Positions 12,010 to 23,900 of a stretch of 64,000 nucleotides of DNA are shown piece after piece. Both the position numbers and the translations under genes were made by a program. Numbering within the stretch: position 1 is the stretch's first letter; each line of letters starts with the position of its first letter. The notes under the pieces are model-generated. The model was given only the letters and a program-made list of their open reading frames with translations, ran no database searches and was not told the origin of the DNA. Source of the DNA: Dillenia suffruticosa (Eukaryota; Streptophyta; Magnoliopsida; Dilleniales; Dilleniaceae); contig JAVTVX010000004.1 of assembly GCA_033439265.1 (NCBI GenBank), positions 11,056,201-11,120,200 of the forward strand, in the 5' to 3' direction.

Positions 12010-12110
12010 AAAACTAGTGAAATAGTAAAATTTATTTATTAAAAATCAGTGAAATAGTAAAATCATTAAAAACCAGTGAAATAGTAAAATCATTGTAAAT
12101 AATAAATTAT
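12010..12110. repeat. Short tandem repeat with AGTGAAATAGTAAAAT
   Basis: Three units of roughly 27-40 bases each contain CAGTGAAATAGTAAAAT or its close variant. Confidence 0.7.
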
Positions 12111-13299
12111 ACATAATAAATAATGTAAATGAAAATTTTAACTGAGAGCCCTTTCCTTTTTTTGAATCCAAACATTTTGATCCAAAACATTTCTACATTT
12201 CTTTAATCAAAATAAAAAATTAACAATGACATTTTAATATTAAATATCAAATTAAAATAATATGTTTATTTTTAAAATCTGATAACATTTTGAATGATTG
12301 AGTTTGTTGAGATTGAAATTTGTTCTTTTTCTTAGAATGGTTGTAATTCTTCGTGTACAATGCAGGAGAGCTTTCAACGAAAAATGAATAAACTTTGATG
12401 GTGATAGAATGAAGAAACTTTGATGGGCGTAGGATTTATAATATAACATTTTCACAAACAAATTTTTAAAATCCCGTCCTTATTTGGCGTTTTTTCTCCC
12501 GCCTCTTTTTTCATTATCGCGTTTTTAATTCGTCACAATTTTTTTTATACTTTAAATAAATACTGCTACAGGTTGTTGAAAAAATCACTTACTACTTAAT
12601 TACTACGAACTTATTACATTTCAGCGCCTGTAAGCCCTATGCTGCATTAATTTTATCTATTTGATTAACAAAAATAATATATATTTTATATTCAGTATAA
12701 ATTTATTAATATTATTAATTTAAATAATGTAATGATATGAAATTAGTAATTTATATAATATAATATTATAGTTTTAAAAATTCATTAAAGATAATATAAT
12801 ATTATAATTTAAAAATATGACAATGTAATATAATGATATAATTAATTATGTTAATAACTTCAAAACTCATATTAAGTTATGTCGGCTTTCAATTTTTACA
12901 ATTTATAATTATAAAGATATGATCCTAAATTTAATTTCTCACATTTCCACACTCCACATAATTTCTACTCATACAACTTTCACACATCCTATCACCAACT
13001 CCAACTCTATCTCAACTACTAATATTTCACATATAACATTACTTAAAATTATTAACATACTTTGATTTGGATATATTGGTTTTTTGGTATTATGAAATAA
13101 TTCATTAGTTCATCCACATTAAATGCATGAGAAGTTGGTTCATGTACGTTGGTGATTATGTAACTCTGCGAATGAATCATGTGATGGTTAAAAATTATCG
13201 TGAGAATAAATGTAATAGTTTTTTCTCACGATTTGTTATTGTCAATATAAATACTTTTTATTATCAACTGAATAGTACTAATGCTATGTTTTAGATTCT

Positions 13300-13530
13300 G
13301 ACTATGACAATAGTATAAATCTATTTATATTAATCTCTATGTTATCATTTTTTATAATATATCTTTATATTTAAAAATACTCTGGTTGTGATAAATTTAT
13401 GATAAGTAAAGTTATGATAGTGGTAATTTAAAAAATATGTGATAATGATAAGAAGTAGTAGGTAATAGTAAGGTAGTAGGTGGTAAGTAGGTAAGTAAGT
13501 TTATAAAGTAGTAAGTTTGTGATACGTGAA
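13300..13530. repeat. Dispersed module, copy B
   Basis: Diverged copy of the module at 10880-11140, in the same orientation. It is not followed by a GC-rich island. Confidence 0.5.
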
Positions 13531-14029
13531 TGATAACTATAAAATCAAATATCTTAAAAACAATCTAAAATAATTACTATAATATCAAACATCTTACTAT
13601 AAATTTCGTATAAAATTCATTGTCGATGATTAGAAGACGATGTCATGTTTTGACAAAATAAGTTAGATTATGGTAAGCTATTTAGGAAAACACCTAAACC
13701 TAAAGACATGAGGGGATAGATTGGTTACTTTAACCTCCTATATCTATCCAATATAACATAAATTTTTATTTTTGGCGAGCAATATTAATTTTGTCTTGGC
13801 AGTTTAAATATTTTTCGATATAATTAATCCAGCATAATTGTTAGTGGATAGTAGTGACTTATATTATTTAACATAATTAGTAGATACTAATGACTTTAGT
13901 GGGTGAGAAGGATGTTACTAGTGGGTTGTAGTGACTTATATTATTCTCTTACAACTTTCTCACAACCCTCTTACCACCATTACCAACTTTGGGAAGTGAC
14001 CATTTCGAAAGTGGAAACAAATCCTAAAT

Positions 14030-14315
14030 TTTAATATAATGATATAAATTTAGGGTTATTATTTAAATAATGTAATGATATAAATTTAGGGTTACTATTT
14101 ATTATAATGTAATATTAATGGTAAGAATGTAGATGTTACAATATTGTAACAAAAACAAAAGCACAAATACAGAAAATGAAATTGCTAATGATGAAAAAGA
14201 TGAAATTAAACTTACAAAAAGCAGGAAAAAATGACGGTTATCAAATTTATTTGAGCCCCTAAATCAAATATATAACAAATCATTCTCAACAAATCTCTTT
14301 CCCTTCAAAATTTAT
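14030..14315. repeat. Direct repeat, first copy (second at about 14590-14965)
   Basis: Both copies run through AAATTTAG(G/A)GT, a GTAACAAAAACAAAA block, GATGAAATTAAACTTACAAA-type sequence and AATTTATTTGAG, and both end at TCTCTTTCCCTTCAAAA. The first copy also has an internal 46-bp duplication (about 14035-14105). The GC-rich island 2 and a GTAAGTAG tract lie between the copies. Confidence 0.6.
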
Positions 14316-14360
14316 AAGTTAGGTAGTAAGCAGATAGTAAGTAAATAGTAGATAGTAATA

Positions 14361-14510
14361 ATGTCACAAGAGCTTGCATGGGCGTGCATGCGCGGGCGCC
14401 CGCGCTGGCATTGCCGGGCGCTAGCACGGGAGGTTGCATGCGTGCGGTGGCATGCGTGGGTAGGCGCATGGCCGGGCGCCCGTGTCGGCCTATACATGTC
14501 ATGTGTCTGC
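14361..14510. repeat. GC-rich island 2 with GCATG motifs
   Basis: It is related to the island at 11148-11275 and carries GCGGGCGCCCGC-like and GCCGGGCGC words plus repeated GCATGCG. It is strongly GC-rich within DNA that is otherwise mostly A and T. Confidence 0.6.
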
Positions 14511-14589
14511 TTTTTTTATTATATAAAAATTTCCACATATGAATTATATAAAAAATTTTAAATATGAATTAAGTAGAATAATGATATAA

Positions 14590-14965
14590 TTAATATTATT
14601 AATTTAAATAATGTAATAATTTAAAATTTAGAGTATTTATTTATTATACTATAGTAACAATGTAGTAACAATGTTGTAATACATAAACAAGGTTGTAACA
14701 AAAACAAAAATACAAAAAAAAAAAATCTAATAAAAAATACAAAAAAATTGATGATATAATAATAAAAAAGCAGTAAAGTAAGATAAAATTAAACTCACAA
14801 AGGATAAAAAAGCGGGGAAAAGTGGCGGGCCTCTAAAAATTTATTTGAGTAGTTAAACCAAATATATTATAAGTAGGGGGTTTTTAAAAATTTATTTGAG
14901 CGGCTAAACCAAATATATCATAAATCATATCCCACAAACTCTCTTTCCCTTCAAAACTTCTCATT
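14590..14965. repeat. Direct repeat, second copy
   Basis: Second copy of the 14030-14315 repeat. Its last 60 bases (AAATTTATTTGAG to AAACCAAATATAT) are themselves duplicated in tandem. It ends just upstream of possible exons at 15038. Confidence 0.6.
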
Positions 14966-15037
14966 TCTTAATAAGCTCTCCTCCTTCAAAACTCAGAGTT
15001 TGTGACTAAATCAAAATCTCATTTTTCTTAGCTCAAT

Positions 15038-15301
15038 ATGGGAAAAACTAAATGAAGGATGAGTATTGTTGTTGATCATGAAGAATCACAGCCATTCCAA
15101 GAATAACTTCACTCTAAAGAAACCAAATAATCCCAAGATACTATCCCAGGTTAGGTTTGGTTTAAAAACAAATTATTTTATTGTGAGATAAATAGTTCTT
15201 ATCCGTTTTTAATTTTTTTAGCGACCTAATATGTTGGATTTAAGAAAAGGAAAACGCTTGGTTAATGAAACAAGATTTATTGCTAGTATCCAAGTATCAA
15301 T
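15038..15301 (+). pseudogene. Possible two-exon remnant of a transposon ORF
   Basis: An ATG at 15038 opens MGKTK and then hits a stop. A shifted frame reads MSIVVDHEESQPFQE before another stop. A plausible donor at 15149 and acceptor before 15222 join it to a second piece reading RPNMLDLRKGKRLVNETRF. That last stretch faintly resembles the GP..LDL..GKR..V segment of plant Ptta/En/Spm-type proteins. A leader-like stretch with CT-rich sequence precedes it. The assignment is weak and no complete domain is seen. Confidence 0.25.
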
Positions 15302-15450
15302 GTTATTTTTTTGTTTCACCACAATTTTACTAATTTTACTTTTATTTTTCAATAATAATCCAAATTATTTGTATTTTTACCTTCTCAAATACCAAATAAT
15401 GAGAGTGTACATAGAAATCAACAATCATCATCATCACCGACTCACCAAAA

Positions 15451-15652
15451 GGTAATATTTTTATTTATAACTATTTATAACATTACCATTATATTATATT
15501 CATCTCACTAGTTATTTTTATTTTATTTTTATTTTATCAATCGATTGACATACTCTATCAAAGGTAATATTTTTATTTATAACTATTTTTTAGATGTATC
15601 ATTATATTATATTCAACTCACTACTTTTTTTTTTGAATTAATAGATTGACAT
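15451..15652. repeat. 112-bp imperfect tandem duplication
   Basis: Copies begin GGTAATATTTTTATTTATAA at 15451 and 15563, and each ends near GATTGACAT. It is intronic-looking AT-rich DNA. Confidence 0.7.
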
Positions 15653-17068
15653 GAAGGTGGTGTTGTGCTGGTAATTTTTTTTATATTTGAAGTGAAGCAT
15701 ATGTATGAACATCTCAGAAGATATGGATTGTGGGATATGTAATTTTTTTTTTTGTTATCCTATTGTAATCATTGTCTGGTTATAATATTTTACAAAAGTT
15801 TCTAACATTTCCCAGCATTTTCTAACACTTGTGCTAACCCTCTAAAAAACTTATGACATTTCCTCTATATGTGGTACTGTGATAATGCGATAACCGACCA
15901 TTACTAACATTTCTTAATAGTGTTGCGTCGTAATACTTCTTAGTAGTAACTGACTAGTAAGTAACTAGTAAATTATGATAAAAAAATAACATTTCTTAAT
16001 ACTTGTGTATAGTACTAACGATAAAAACTTATAACATTTCCTAACATATTGATGTTTGGTAACCGACTATAATTTCTTAACAGCTGTATAACTGAAGATA
16101 AAAGTAATAACAATTCCAAACATTCATTCATATATCGTAACATGGTAGTAACAACATGGTAACCCAAGACAAAAGTAATAAGATTTTCTAACAGTTGTAA
16201 CCGACAATAAAAATAGTAATTTTTACCGATACTTTCCAAACATGTTATATGTCGTAACATGATAGTAACATAACTGAGATGGTAGTAACAGTATGATAAC
16301 CGACGATAAAAATAGAAAGATTTTCCAACAGTTATAACTGACGATAAAAATAGTAATTTTTACTGATGATTTTTAAAATGATGATAAAAAACTAAATTTT
16401 ATTAACACTTTTTAACCGTCACTATAAATATATGACATGCTCCAACCGTGACCGAGAGTGTCGGAATACATCTATCCTGATTGGTGTATGGCCAACTGAA
16501 AACCTATCCATTGGAGAATGTTCTGCCAACGGTTTTACTAAATTTAGGAGATGATTTTAGTTAGTCAGAATAAGTCACTTGTTTTGTAGTGTGAAAGAAA
16601 AATTTGTATTAGCTATACTAATATCATCCGAAAAGTATTACACTTATCCATTTGCATGTTAGTATTTCTGGACATGATGTAATGTCCTTTCTCTTAATTT
16701 AGAATTGGAATCTACGTTGCCAATGATGTGGAATTCAAGAACCATAAAATTTCTAAAATAATAGAAGTATTTTTAAAAGAAATTTGTTCCAGGTTTGATA
16801 TCAACTTAGGTTTCATTGCGGGAGACCTATAATGTTCACTAGGTTGACTCAAACCAAATGTTATGACAAGCTAATATGTGTGTGTATATTTAATAATAAA
16901 GTTTGCTCCTTAAAATAGGAGAAATATTGGGAATCAAATTGTTGAATGTTCATGATTATAATTGTTGTTATTCTCAACATTAATTTAATTATATTTTCAA
17001 AATGTGGACACATGATTCAACCATGCAACTTAATGTGGCCTAATAACAATCACATCAGATTATTAAAA

Positions 17069-17627
17069 CATTACAAAAAATATGGCTTTAGCGACCAAAT
17101 TTAGCGACAAATACTATTTGTCGCAAATTTTCAACAAATTCTATAACAAAAAACATTTGTCACTAAAATAGCCACAAATAAATATTTGTAGCAAAATTCA
17201 TGAGAGAGTAGTGATGAACAATAATTTGTTAGAAATTCGTCTCTAAATAGCAATTAAAAAAACATTCGTCGTTAAATCTGCAACAAAAAAGAAAATTCAT
17301 CGCTAATTTAGCGACAAAACATAATTTGGTCATTAAATTTGTGACCAAAAATTAATTCGATACTAAATCAGCAACAGTATATTTTTGTCGCAAAGTTTGT
17401 CGCTAATTTGCAACAAAAATATTTTTTCGTCGCTAAATTTGTAACAAAAATTAGAATTCGTTGCTAATAGTGCGACAAAAAAAAAATGATCAGCATATTT
17501 GTCGCTAAATACACTTTCCGTTGCAAAATTTTAAATGTTATCGCTAAATTTGTTGCTGTTGGCCACAAATGAATTATTTATTGCTAAATTCGTCGCTAAT
17601 TTATTTAATACTCTATTTTCTATGGTG
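17069..17627. repeat. CACTA subterminal repeat array 1, possibly a separate small element
   Basis: Many copies of TTAGCGACAAA and its complement occur in both directions. The right edge reads TTTTCTATGGTG at 17627, whose reverse complement (CACCATAGAAAA) resembles a CACTA end. The DNA inside both edges matches in inverted order around TTAGCGAC. This stretch may therefore be its own non-autonomous CACTA element, although the flanking triplets (AAA and AAT) do not match exactly. Confidence 0.6.
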
Positions 17628-18049
17628 AATCAATTCCTACTTCACTTACTTATGTAACTTTTTCAAGTTGTCCCAATTTTCTAACATTTTTAAAGTAATG
17701 AAATCGATTTTCAATACATAATGAATGACTATTATCTTGTCGTAATCACTTTTCATAATACTAATATATTTATTTATTTGTTATTTTATATAAAAAATTG
17801 TAATTAAGTACTATTGTTTGCGCTAGTAAATTTTATTGATATAAAGAAATGAATTCAATAATGACCGACATTGAAAGTATTATACATTTATGAAGATGTA
17901 AAGAATATTAAGTATAATTAACAAGATAAAAATATTTTTGTCTATAATTTTATTATTTAATGTTATTAATTTAGTAATTAATAACTTGCATCTCATTTAG
18001 CAGTTTAATAGAGAAATTTAAAGTGTTTTAATTAAATTCGAGGAAAATT

Positions 18050-18510
18050 TTAAATGTTCGTCGCAAACATTGTTGCAGATTTGCAACAAATATACTTTTT
18101 CATCGCTGAATTACCGACAAACCAAAATTTATCGTCGCCAATTTTGCGACCAAAAAATAATTTGTTACAAATTAGCAACGAATATTTTTTCTATCGCTGA
18201 TCTTAGCGATAAATTTTTTTTGGTTGCTAAAGTAGCGATAAACATTTTTATTGGTCACTAACATTAGCGACAAAATATTATTCGTCGCTAAAATTTGTGA
18301 CCAATAATCCTGTTCGTCGCTAAAATTTGCGATGAGAAATGAGTTTGTCGCAAAAATTAACTACAGAAAATGAGTTAAGAGCAGAATTTGTGACAAACGC
18401 GTGGTTCATCATTGAAATCAGTGACGAACAACGCGTTCGTCGTTGAAGTTTAGCGACGAAAAATGAGTTCGTCGCTGATTTCAGCGATGAAACCCACATT
18501 CATCGCTGAT
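18050..18510. repeat. CACTA subterminal repeat array 2
   Basis: A second dense block of GCGAC/CGTCGCTAAA motifs of the same type as 17069-17627, leading directly into the GC-rich leader at 18530. Such motifs are known binding sites for the second CACTA protein in En/Spm. Binding here is inferred. Confidence 0.7.
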
Positions 18511-18529
18511 TTTTTTAAAAACCTCTCCT

Positions 18530-18905
18530 GTTTTGCAATTTTCCCCACACGGTGCCTCTCCCTCTCTCTCAGGGGTTCAAGCGCAAAAAAGTACTCTCTC
18601 TCTCTCTCTCTGACTCGGTCCCTCCGGCGGCAATGTTGCCGGATCTTGGCAGGGGAGGGGCAGAGCGCCCTCCCTCGACTTTGTTCGAATAGAGGGGGAG
18701 GTGCTGCCTCCCCCTCCAAGATCCGGTCGCAACGGCCGGATCTGGGGAGGGATAGGTTTCCCCTCCCCGATCCGGCCACAAGCGACCAAATTCGGGGAGG
18801 GACTGGCCCTCCCCTTTGGTCGCCGAGGTGACCCCGTGACCAAGGGGGGATCCCCCTTCCGCCTCGGCGAACAGAAGGGGAGGCTCCCTCTCCCATAGGC
18901 CTTAG
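18530..18905. promoter_or_regulatory. GC-rich leader island of the CACTA element
   Basis: A sharply GC-rich, CpG-rich stretch begins with a CT microsatellite near 18596-18612 and continues with GGGGAGG, GATCCGG and similar words. It lies between the subterminal repeats and the transposase gene. A promoter-proximal leader is the likely role. Several open frames cross it on both strands but are low-complexity Arg/Gly/Pro peptides, so none is called. Confidence 0.5.
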
Positions 18906-18914
18906 CGAAGGACC

Positions 18915-19300
18915 TCGCTTATTATATATTATAATTATAAAATTATAACATAATTAAAATTATATAATTTTATATAATATTCTATTATGTATATTTAATA
19001 ATATATAATATATATAATGCAGAATTTTAAATGGATAATGTTCTATATATATTTAACAATTTATAATACATATAATGCTAGTTAATATATATAGTTAATG
19101 TTATATAATATATAGTTAATATATATAGTTAACAATATATAATATATATAATGTTAATGTATAATAAATAGTTAATGCTATATAATATATATAATTAATG
19201 TTCTATATATTATTATATGTAATGTTATATATATTTAACAATATATATTATGTATAATGTTCTATTATATATATTAAATAGTTGTAATTATAAAAAAATT
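18915..19300. repeat. AT-only degenerate repeat tract
   Basis: Nearly pure A and T with recurring TATATAGTTAATG and TATATAATGTT units. It probably lies in the leader intron of the transposase gene. An acceptor-like TGTTGCAG ends at 19448. Confidence 0.5.
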
Positions 19301-19880
19301 ATATAATGCAGAATTTTATGTTGCATTAAATATTTTTTCTAGCATTAATATTATAATTATATATTTTATTTTAATTAATGTCAAATATTTTATTATATAT
19401 TTTAATATTAGATTAATTATAAATAAGATTAAATGTTTTGTGTTGCAGATGTGTTTGCTCTGATTGGACCTGTTGTTCAAGTAGATGAGAGAAAAGTAGA
19501 TATTGAAGCGGTTGAGTTATACATTTTTTCATCACATTTATTCTTTTCTTTTTTTTTATCCCTTACTCCTAGTGTGCATGTATGTATGTTGCATTTTCAT
19601 AAATTGCAATAATTATAAATTATTTATATATTTTTTTTGGGACTCACTATAAAAAAAAATATATTTACTTCTTATTATTTGTGTAAATAGTATGTGTTAA
19701 TAATTTCTATTAACGTTTTTATACTTGTTAAATTATCTTAATATATGTTAATATTTTTTAAATGTTTTGTTATTAGATGTTAATTATTTCTTATTAACGT
19801 TTTTTTTCAATATCATCTACATTTTTTAAATAATTTTATTTATTAATATTTTATAAATTTTATTTTTGTAAGCAGCGACA

Positions 19881-22800
19881 ATGCAAAACGAAAGAGATTG
19901 GATGTATAATAAGAATTTATCTGATCGTCGTGGTTTAACTAATGAGTTTATTTGTGGGGTAGAACAATTCTTGAATTTTGCTACTATTAAAGTTGAGTTT
20001 ATGCATGTGAATAAGTTAAGGTGTCCGTATAGAGAGTTTGGTAATGGTAAATTTCATGTATGTGATAAAGTTAGGTAATATCTTTGTAGATTTGGTTTTA
20101 CTCTAAATTACTATAATTGGATTTGTCATGGTAAACCGTTTATATCTAATGAAGAGTATGTGCGAAATATGCATTTTTCAGTGTGAGGGGATCACAATTA
20201 TTATGATCAGTTAAATCCATATTAGCAGATGGTATTTGATACAGTGGGTCACAATTTTGTACCCCAATCAAACTATGCAAGTTCTAGTTTTGCACCAACA
20301 AATGAAGATGTACATACAAATTATGCATCACCATTGGAGGGGGTAGAAGTAACATATGTTGATGAGAATGTGTAAGATGAAAATTATTTGTCTAACCAAT
20401 TTCAAGAAATGTTGAGAGCTACAGTGAACCTTTTTGGGCTGGTTGTGACACCCATACTAAGTTGTCATTAACAGCTAGAATATTGAATATCAAGATAGAG
20501 CATAATTTGTCTGAGAATTGCTTCAATGATATTGTTCAAGTAATAGGAGAAGTATTGTCTCGTGATCATATAATGCCGAATGACTTTTATAGTATGAAAA
20601 AGTTAGCGAATGACTAAGGTCTTCCGGTGGAAAGAATTGATGTATGCAGAGATGGTTGCATGTTATTTTGGGGAGCTGATGAAAATATAGAATTTTGTAA
20701 ATTCTGTAACCAAAGTAGGTACAAGAGTATTAGGAGATCAGGTCAAAATCAGTGACCTAAACCATTCAAGCAAATATATTTTTTGTCTTTGACTCCTAGA
20801 TTGCAAAGACTTTATGCATCGAAAGCTACTGCTAAATATGTGACTTGGCATGCAAATCATCAAATAGAAGAAGGGTTAATGTGTCACCCTTCGGATGCAG
20901 AGGTATGGAAAAATTTTGATATGACATATCCTGAATTTGCAAGAGAGACTCGAAACATTAGGTTAGGTCTTTGTGCCGATAGGTTTGCTCCATTTGGAAA
21001 ATCAGGAAAAACTTATTCATGTTGGCTAGTGATCTTAACTCCGTATAATATTCTTCCAGGTATGTGCATGAAGACACCATATATGTTTTTGACATTGGTG
21101 ATACCTGGCCCACAAAATCCAAATAAGTTAATAGATATTTATATGCAACCATTGATTGCGGAGTTAAAACAATTATGGAGATGGTGTTCTTACATATGAT
21201 GTTAACACTGATCAGATGTTTGTAATGAAGGCTACTATTCTTTGGATGATAAATGACTTTTCAACTTATGGCATGTTATCAGGATGGAATACTATTGAGG
21301 TTTTAGGATATCCAATTTGTATGGAGAGATCAAAGTCCTATAGATTGAAATATGGTAAGAAGACAAGTTATTTTGATTGTCTTAGACAATTTTTTCCATA
21401 AAATTATAAATTTATAAGGAATAAAAAAGAGTTTACGAAGAATAAAGTTGAAAAAACACCTCATCCGTTGAGATTAACTGGTCAACAAATTTGGGAGCAA
21501 GTGTCTCACTTTCCATGTGTTATTGAATACCCACATGGTACAACGTATGGATATGGAAGTGAGCATAAATGGACCAAGCGAAATATATTTTGGGATCTAC
21601 CATATTGGAAGGCCCATCTGATTCATTATAATCTTGACTTGATGCATATCGAAAAAAATGTTTTTGATAATGTGATTAATACATTGATGGATGTCTCTGG
21701 AAAAACGAAAGATAACTTGAATGCGAGAAAAGATATGTGGCTTCATTGTAATCGACCTATACTTTATGTGGATGGAAGTAGTAAGGGACCAAAACCAAAG
21801 GCAATTTATACAATAAATAAGGATAAGAGACGGAAAGTTTGTGAATGGTTGAAATTATTGAGATTTCCTGATGGTTATGCCTTAAATCTTGGGAGATGTG
21901 TAAATACGAAAGAATGCAAGTTGATTGGTTTGAAGAGTCATAATTATCACATATTTATGGAAAGATTGATTCCTATTGCTTTTAAGGAACTTTTACCAGA
22001 TTTTGTATGGGGCGTCATTACAGAATTAAGTATTTTCCTATATGATATTTGCTCAACAGTGTTGAAGGAATCACATATAGCGAAATTAGAAAGAGATATC
22101 CCTATCATTTTGTGTAATCTAGAAAGGATATTTCCTCCGTCATTTTTTGATTCTATGAAACACCTTTTAGTTCACTTGTCTTATGAAGCCAAAGTTACAG
22201 GTCCCGTCCAATATTGATGGATATATCCATTTGAAAGGTAAATTTTGTACCTTCTCTTCATAGCAACCTTTAGTGTGCATGCTATATTACTAAATTCATT
22301 ATATATCATTCTCTGATACACTTTATTTAATTACAATTAGATTTCTATATCATTGAAGAGAAAAGTAAAAAATTAAGTATGGGTTGAAGCCTCTATTGTT
22401 AATGCATACATTACGGAGGAAGTGACAACTTTTGCTTCATATTATTTCGAGACTTATGTCCAATGTAAGAGATGGAGAGCAAGCAGAAATGATGAAAGTC
22501 TTGTTGATTCTAACTCAAATTCATTCTTTATTTTCAACTATCTCGGTCGACCAAGTGGGTCATGTAAGATTAGATATTTAACTACTAAAGAATGGCGGGT
22601 ATACCATACATATATTTTACTGAACTGTCCAGAAGTTACGCTATACTTCGAGTAAGTACTTTTTTTCAAATAAATGTATTCTTTGTGCTGATAAAATTTT
22701 TGACATAAATCGTCTTCTTTAATGGTAGGATTTTTCAACATTCATGGTCTGAACTATCGATGAATGAGTTCAATCGTGTGTGCGATGAAGAATTTGCAAC

Positions 22801-23601
22801 ATGGTTCAAAACATATGTACGTTTTGAAATTTTATAAATATTTGATTAATAAAAAATTAACACGTTTATTTTACTTCAGGTTCAATGTAATCAAGATCAA
22901 ATTCAACAAGAATTGTTAATTTATCTATCATGGGGTCAAACTCAGTAGTACGAACTTGGTCATCATATTTTATAAACGGGTATAATTTTCATACTCAAGA
23001 ATATGAAACCAGAAAAACTACAATGAATAATGGTGTTTGTGTTTAGTCATCCAACGATGGAGGTGTAAAAAATGATTTTTATGGTTTGTTGGATGAAATT
23101 CTTGAGGTAGAGTACCTTGGCGCAGAGTTACGGGTCATTTTATTTATGTGCCAATGGTTTGATCCCGTAAAAGGGATGGATGTGCATCCAAAATTTAATT
23201 TGGTCGAAATAAATCATAAAAAATTTTATAAAAGATATGAACAATTCGTATTGGCACAACACACGATTCAAGTGTATTATGCATCATATCCTAGTTTGAA
23301 ACGTGACAAAATTGATTGGTGGGCTGTTTGTAAAGTGAAAGCATGAAAAAAAATTAAGGAACATTGGGAAGACATAACATATCAAAAAGAGGAAGTTGCC
23401 AACACGTTTTAGACTGAGTAATATATTATTCCAATATTACGAGATTCACGTGGAGTAGTGATAGATGTGGATCAAACTGAAATTCATGAGGTTGGCGATG
23501 AAGAATCTGATTTTGAGACAGATGATGAAGATGAGGATGAATTTGATATTGAAGAATATGATAATGAGGATGATGATGACAGTGATGACTTTGATTTTTG
23601 A
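19881..23601 (+). pseudogene. CACTA tnp2-type transposase, broken
   Basis: Catalytic transposase of a CACTA element, in pieces. 19881-20165 is the transposon-associated N-terminal domain (RDWMYN, GLTNEF, KLRCPYREFGN). 20450-21400 is the tnp2 domain (HTKLSLTARILNIK, ADRFAPFG, GMLSGWNT, GYPICM). 21468-22217 continues with DLMHIEKNVFDN and the DUF4218 region (ELLPDFVWGVI, IPIILCNLERIFPPSFFD). 22400-22655 and 23086-23346 carry the remaining region with a DUF4216-like segment (WFDPVKG). An acidic Asp/Glu tail ends at the TGA at 23599. Introns are visible, and stops interrupt conserved stretches, for example the TAA after HVCDKVR near 20075 and a TAG before QMVFD near 20225. It cannot make a full protein. 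Confidence 0.85.
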
Positions 23602-23900
23602 TCGTCGGTAAGTGTTGTTTTTTTAATATTTATTATAATTGTCTAATACCAGATTAAATTTTATTTAATTGTTTGAATGTGAAAATACATTTAGATTTGT
23701 ATATTTCGTTTCTTAATTTGTATGTTATATTTAGTGTCTCATGTTTCATTTTCAAAAAATTATTTGCTAATACGCTGTATTTTTTTGTATAGATCATTTC
23801 AGAAGACAATTTAAATATGATATGTTTTTTCATATACTCTATTAAATTATTTGATAAACATGCAATTTTCATTGCTTGCATGACCAAACTCTTGTGACAG

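Larger units (their letters stand above)
9317..16591. mobile_element. Decayed CACTA-like DNA with left-end motifs at 9317 and 10507 and a right end at 16591
   Basis: CACTACAAAA occurs at 9317 and again at 10507, and its reverse complement (TTTTGTAGTG) ends at 16591. These are the terminal bases of CACTA elements. Flanking triplets are TAA (before 9317), TGG (before 10507) and TGA (after 16591), so either pairing gives a 3-bp duplication with one mismatch. Degenerate subterminal repeats are visible near both sides (ACTGATG and GACGATAAAAATAG types, strongest at 15990-16390). No tnp2 transposase is present. The reading preferred here is one element inserted in another, or one element with a duplicated left end. 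Confidence 0.45.

Noticed and set aside
11025..13530. GTAAGTAG-like tracts as telomeric or subtelomeric repeats
   Set aside because: The units are irregular and do not match the plant telomere repeat TTTAGGG.
18450..18898. Frames of 65-148 codons on both strands in the CACTA leader
   Set aside because: GC-rich low-complexity sequence gives long open frames on both strands. The peptides are Arg/Gly/Pro-rich with no known domain.
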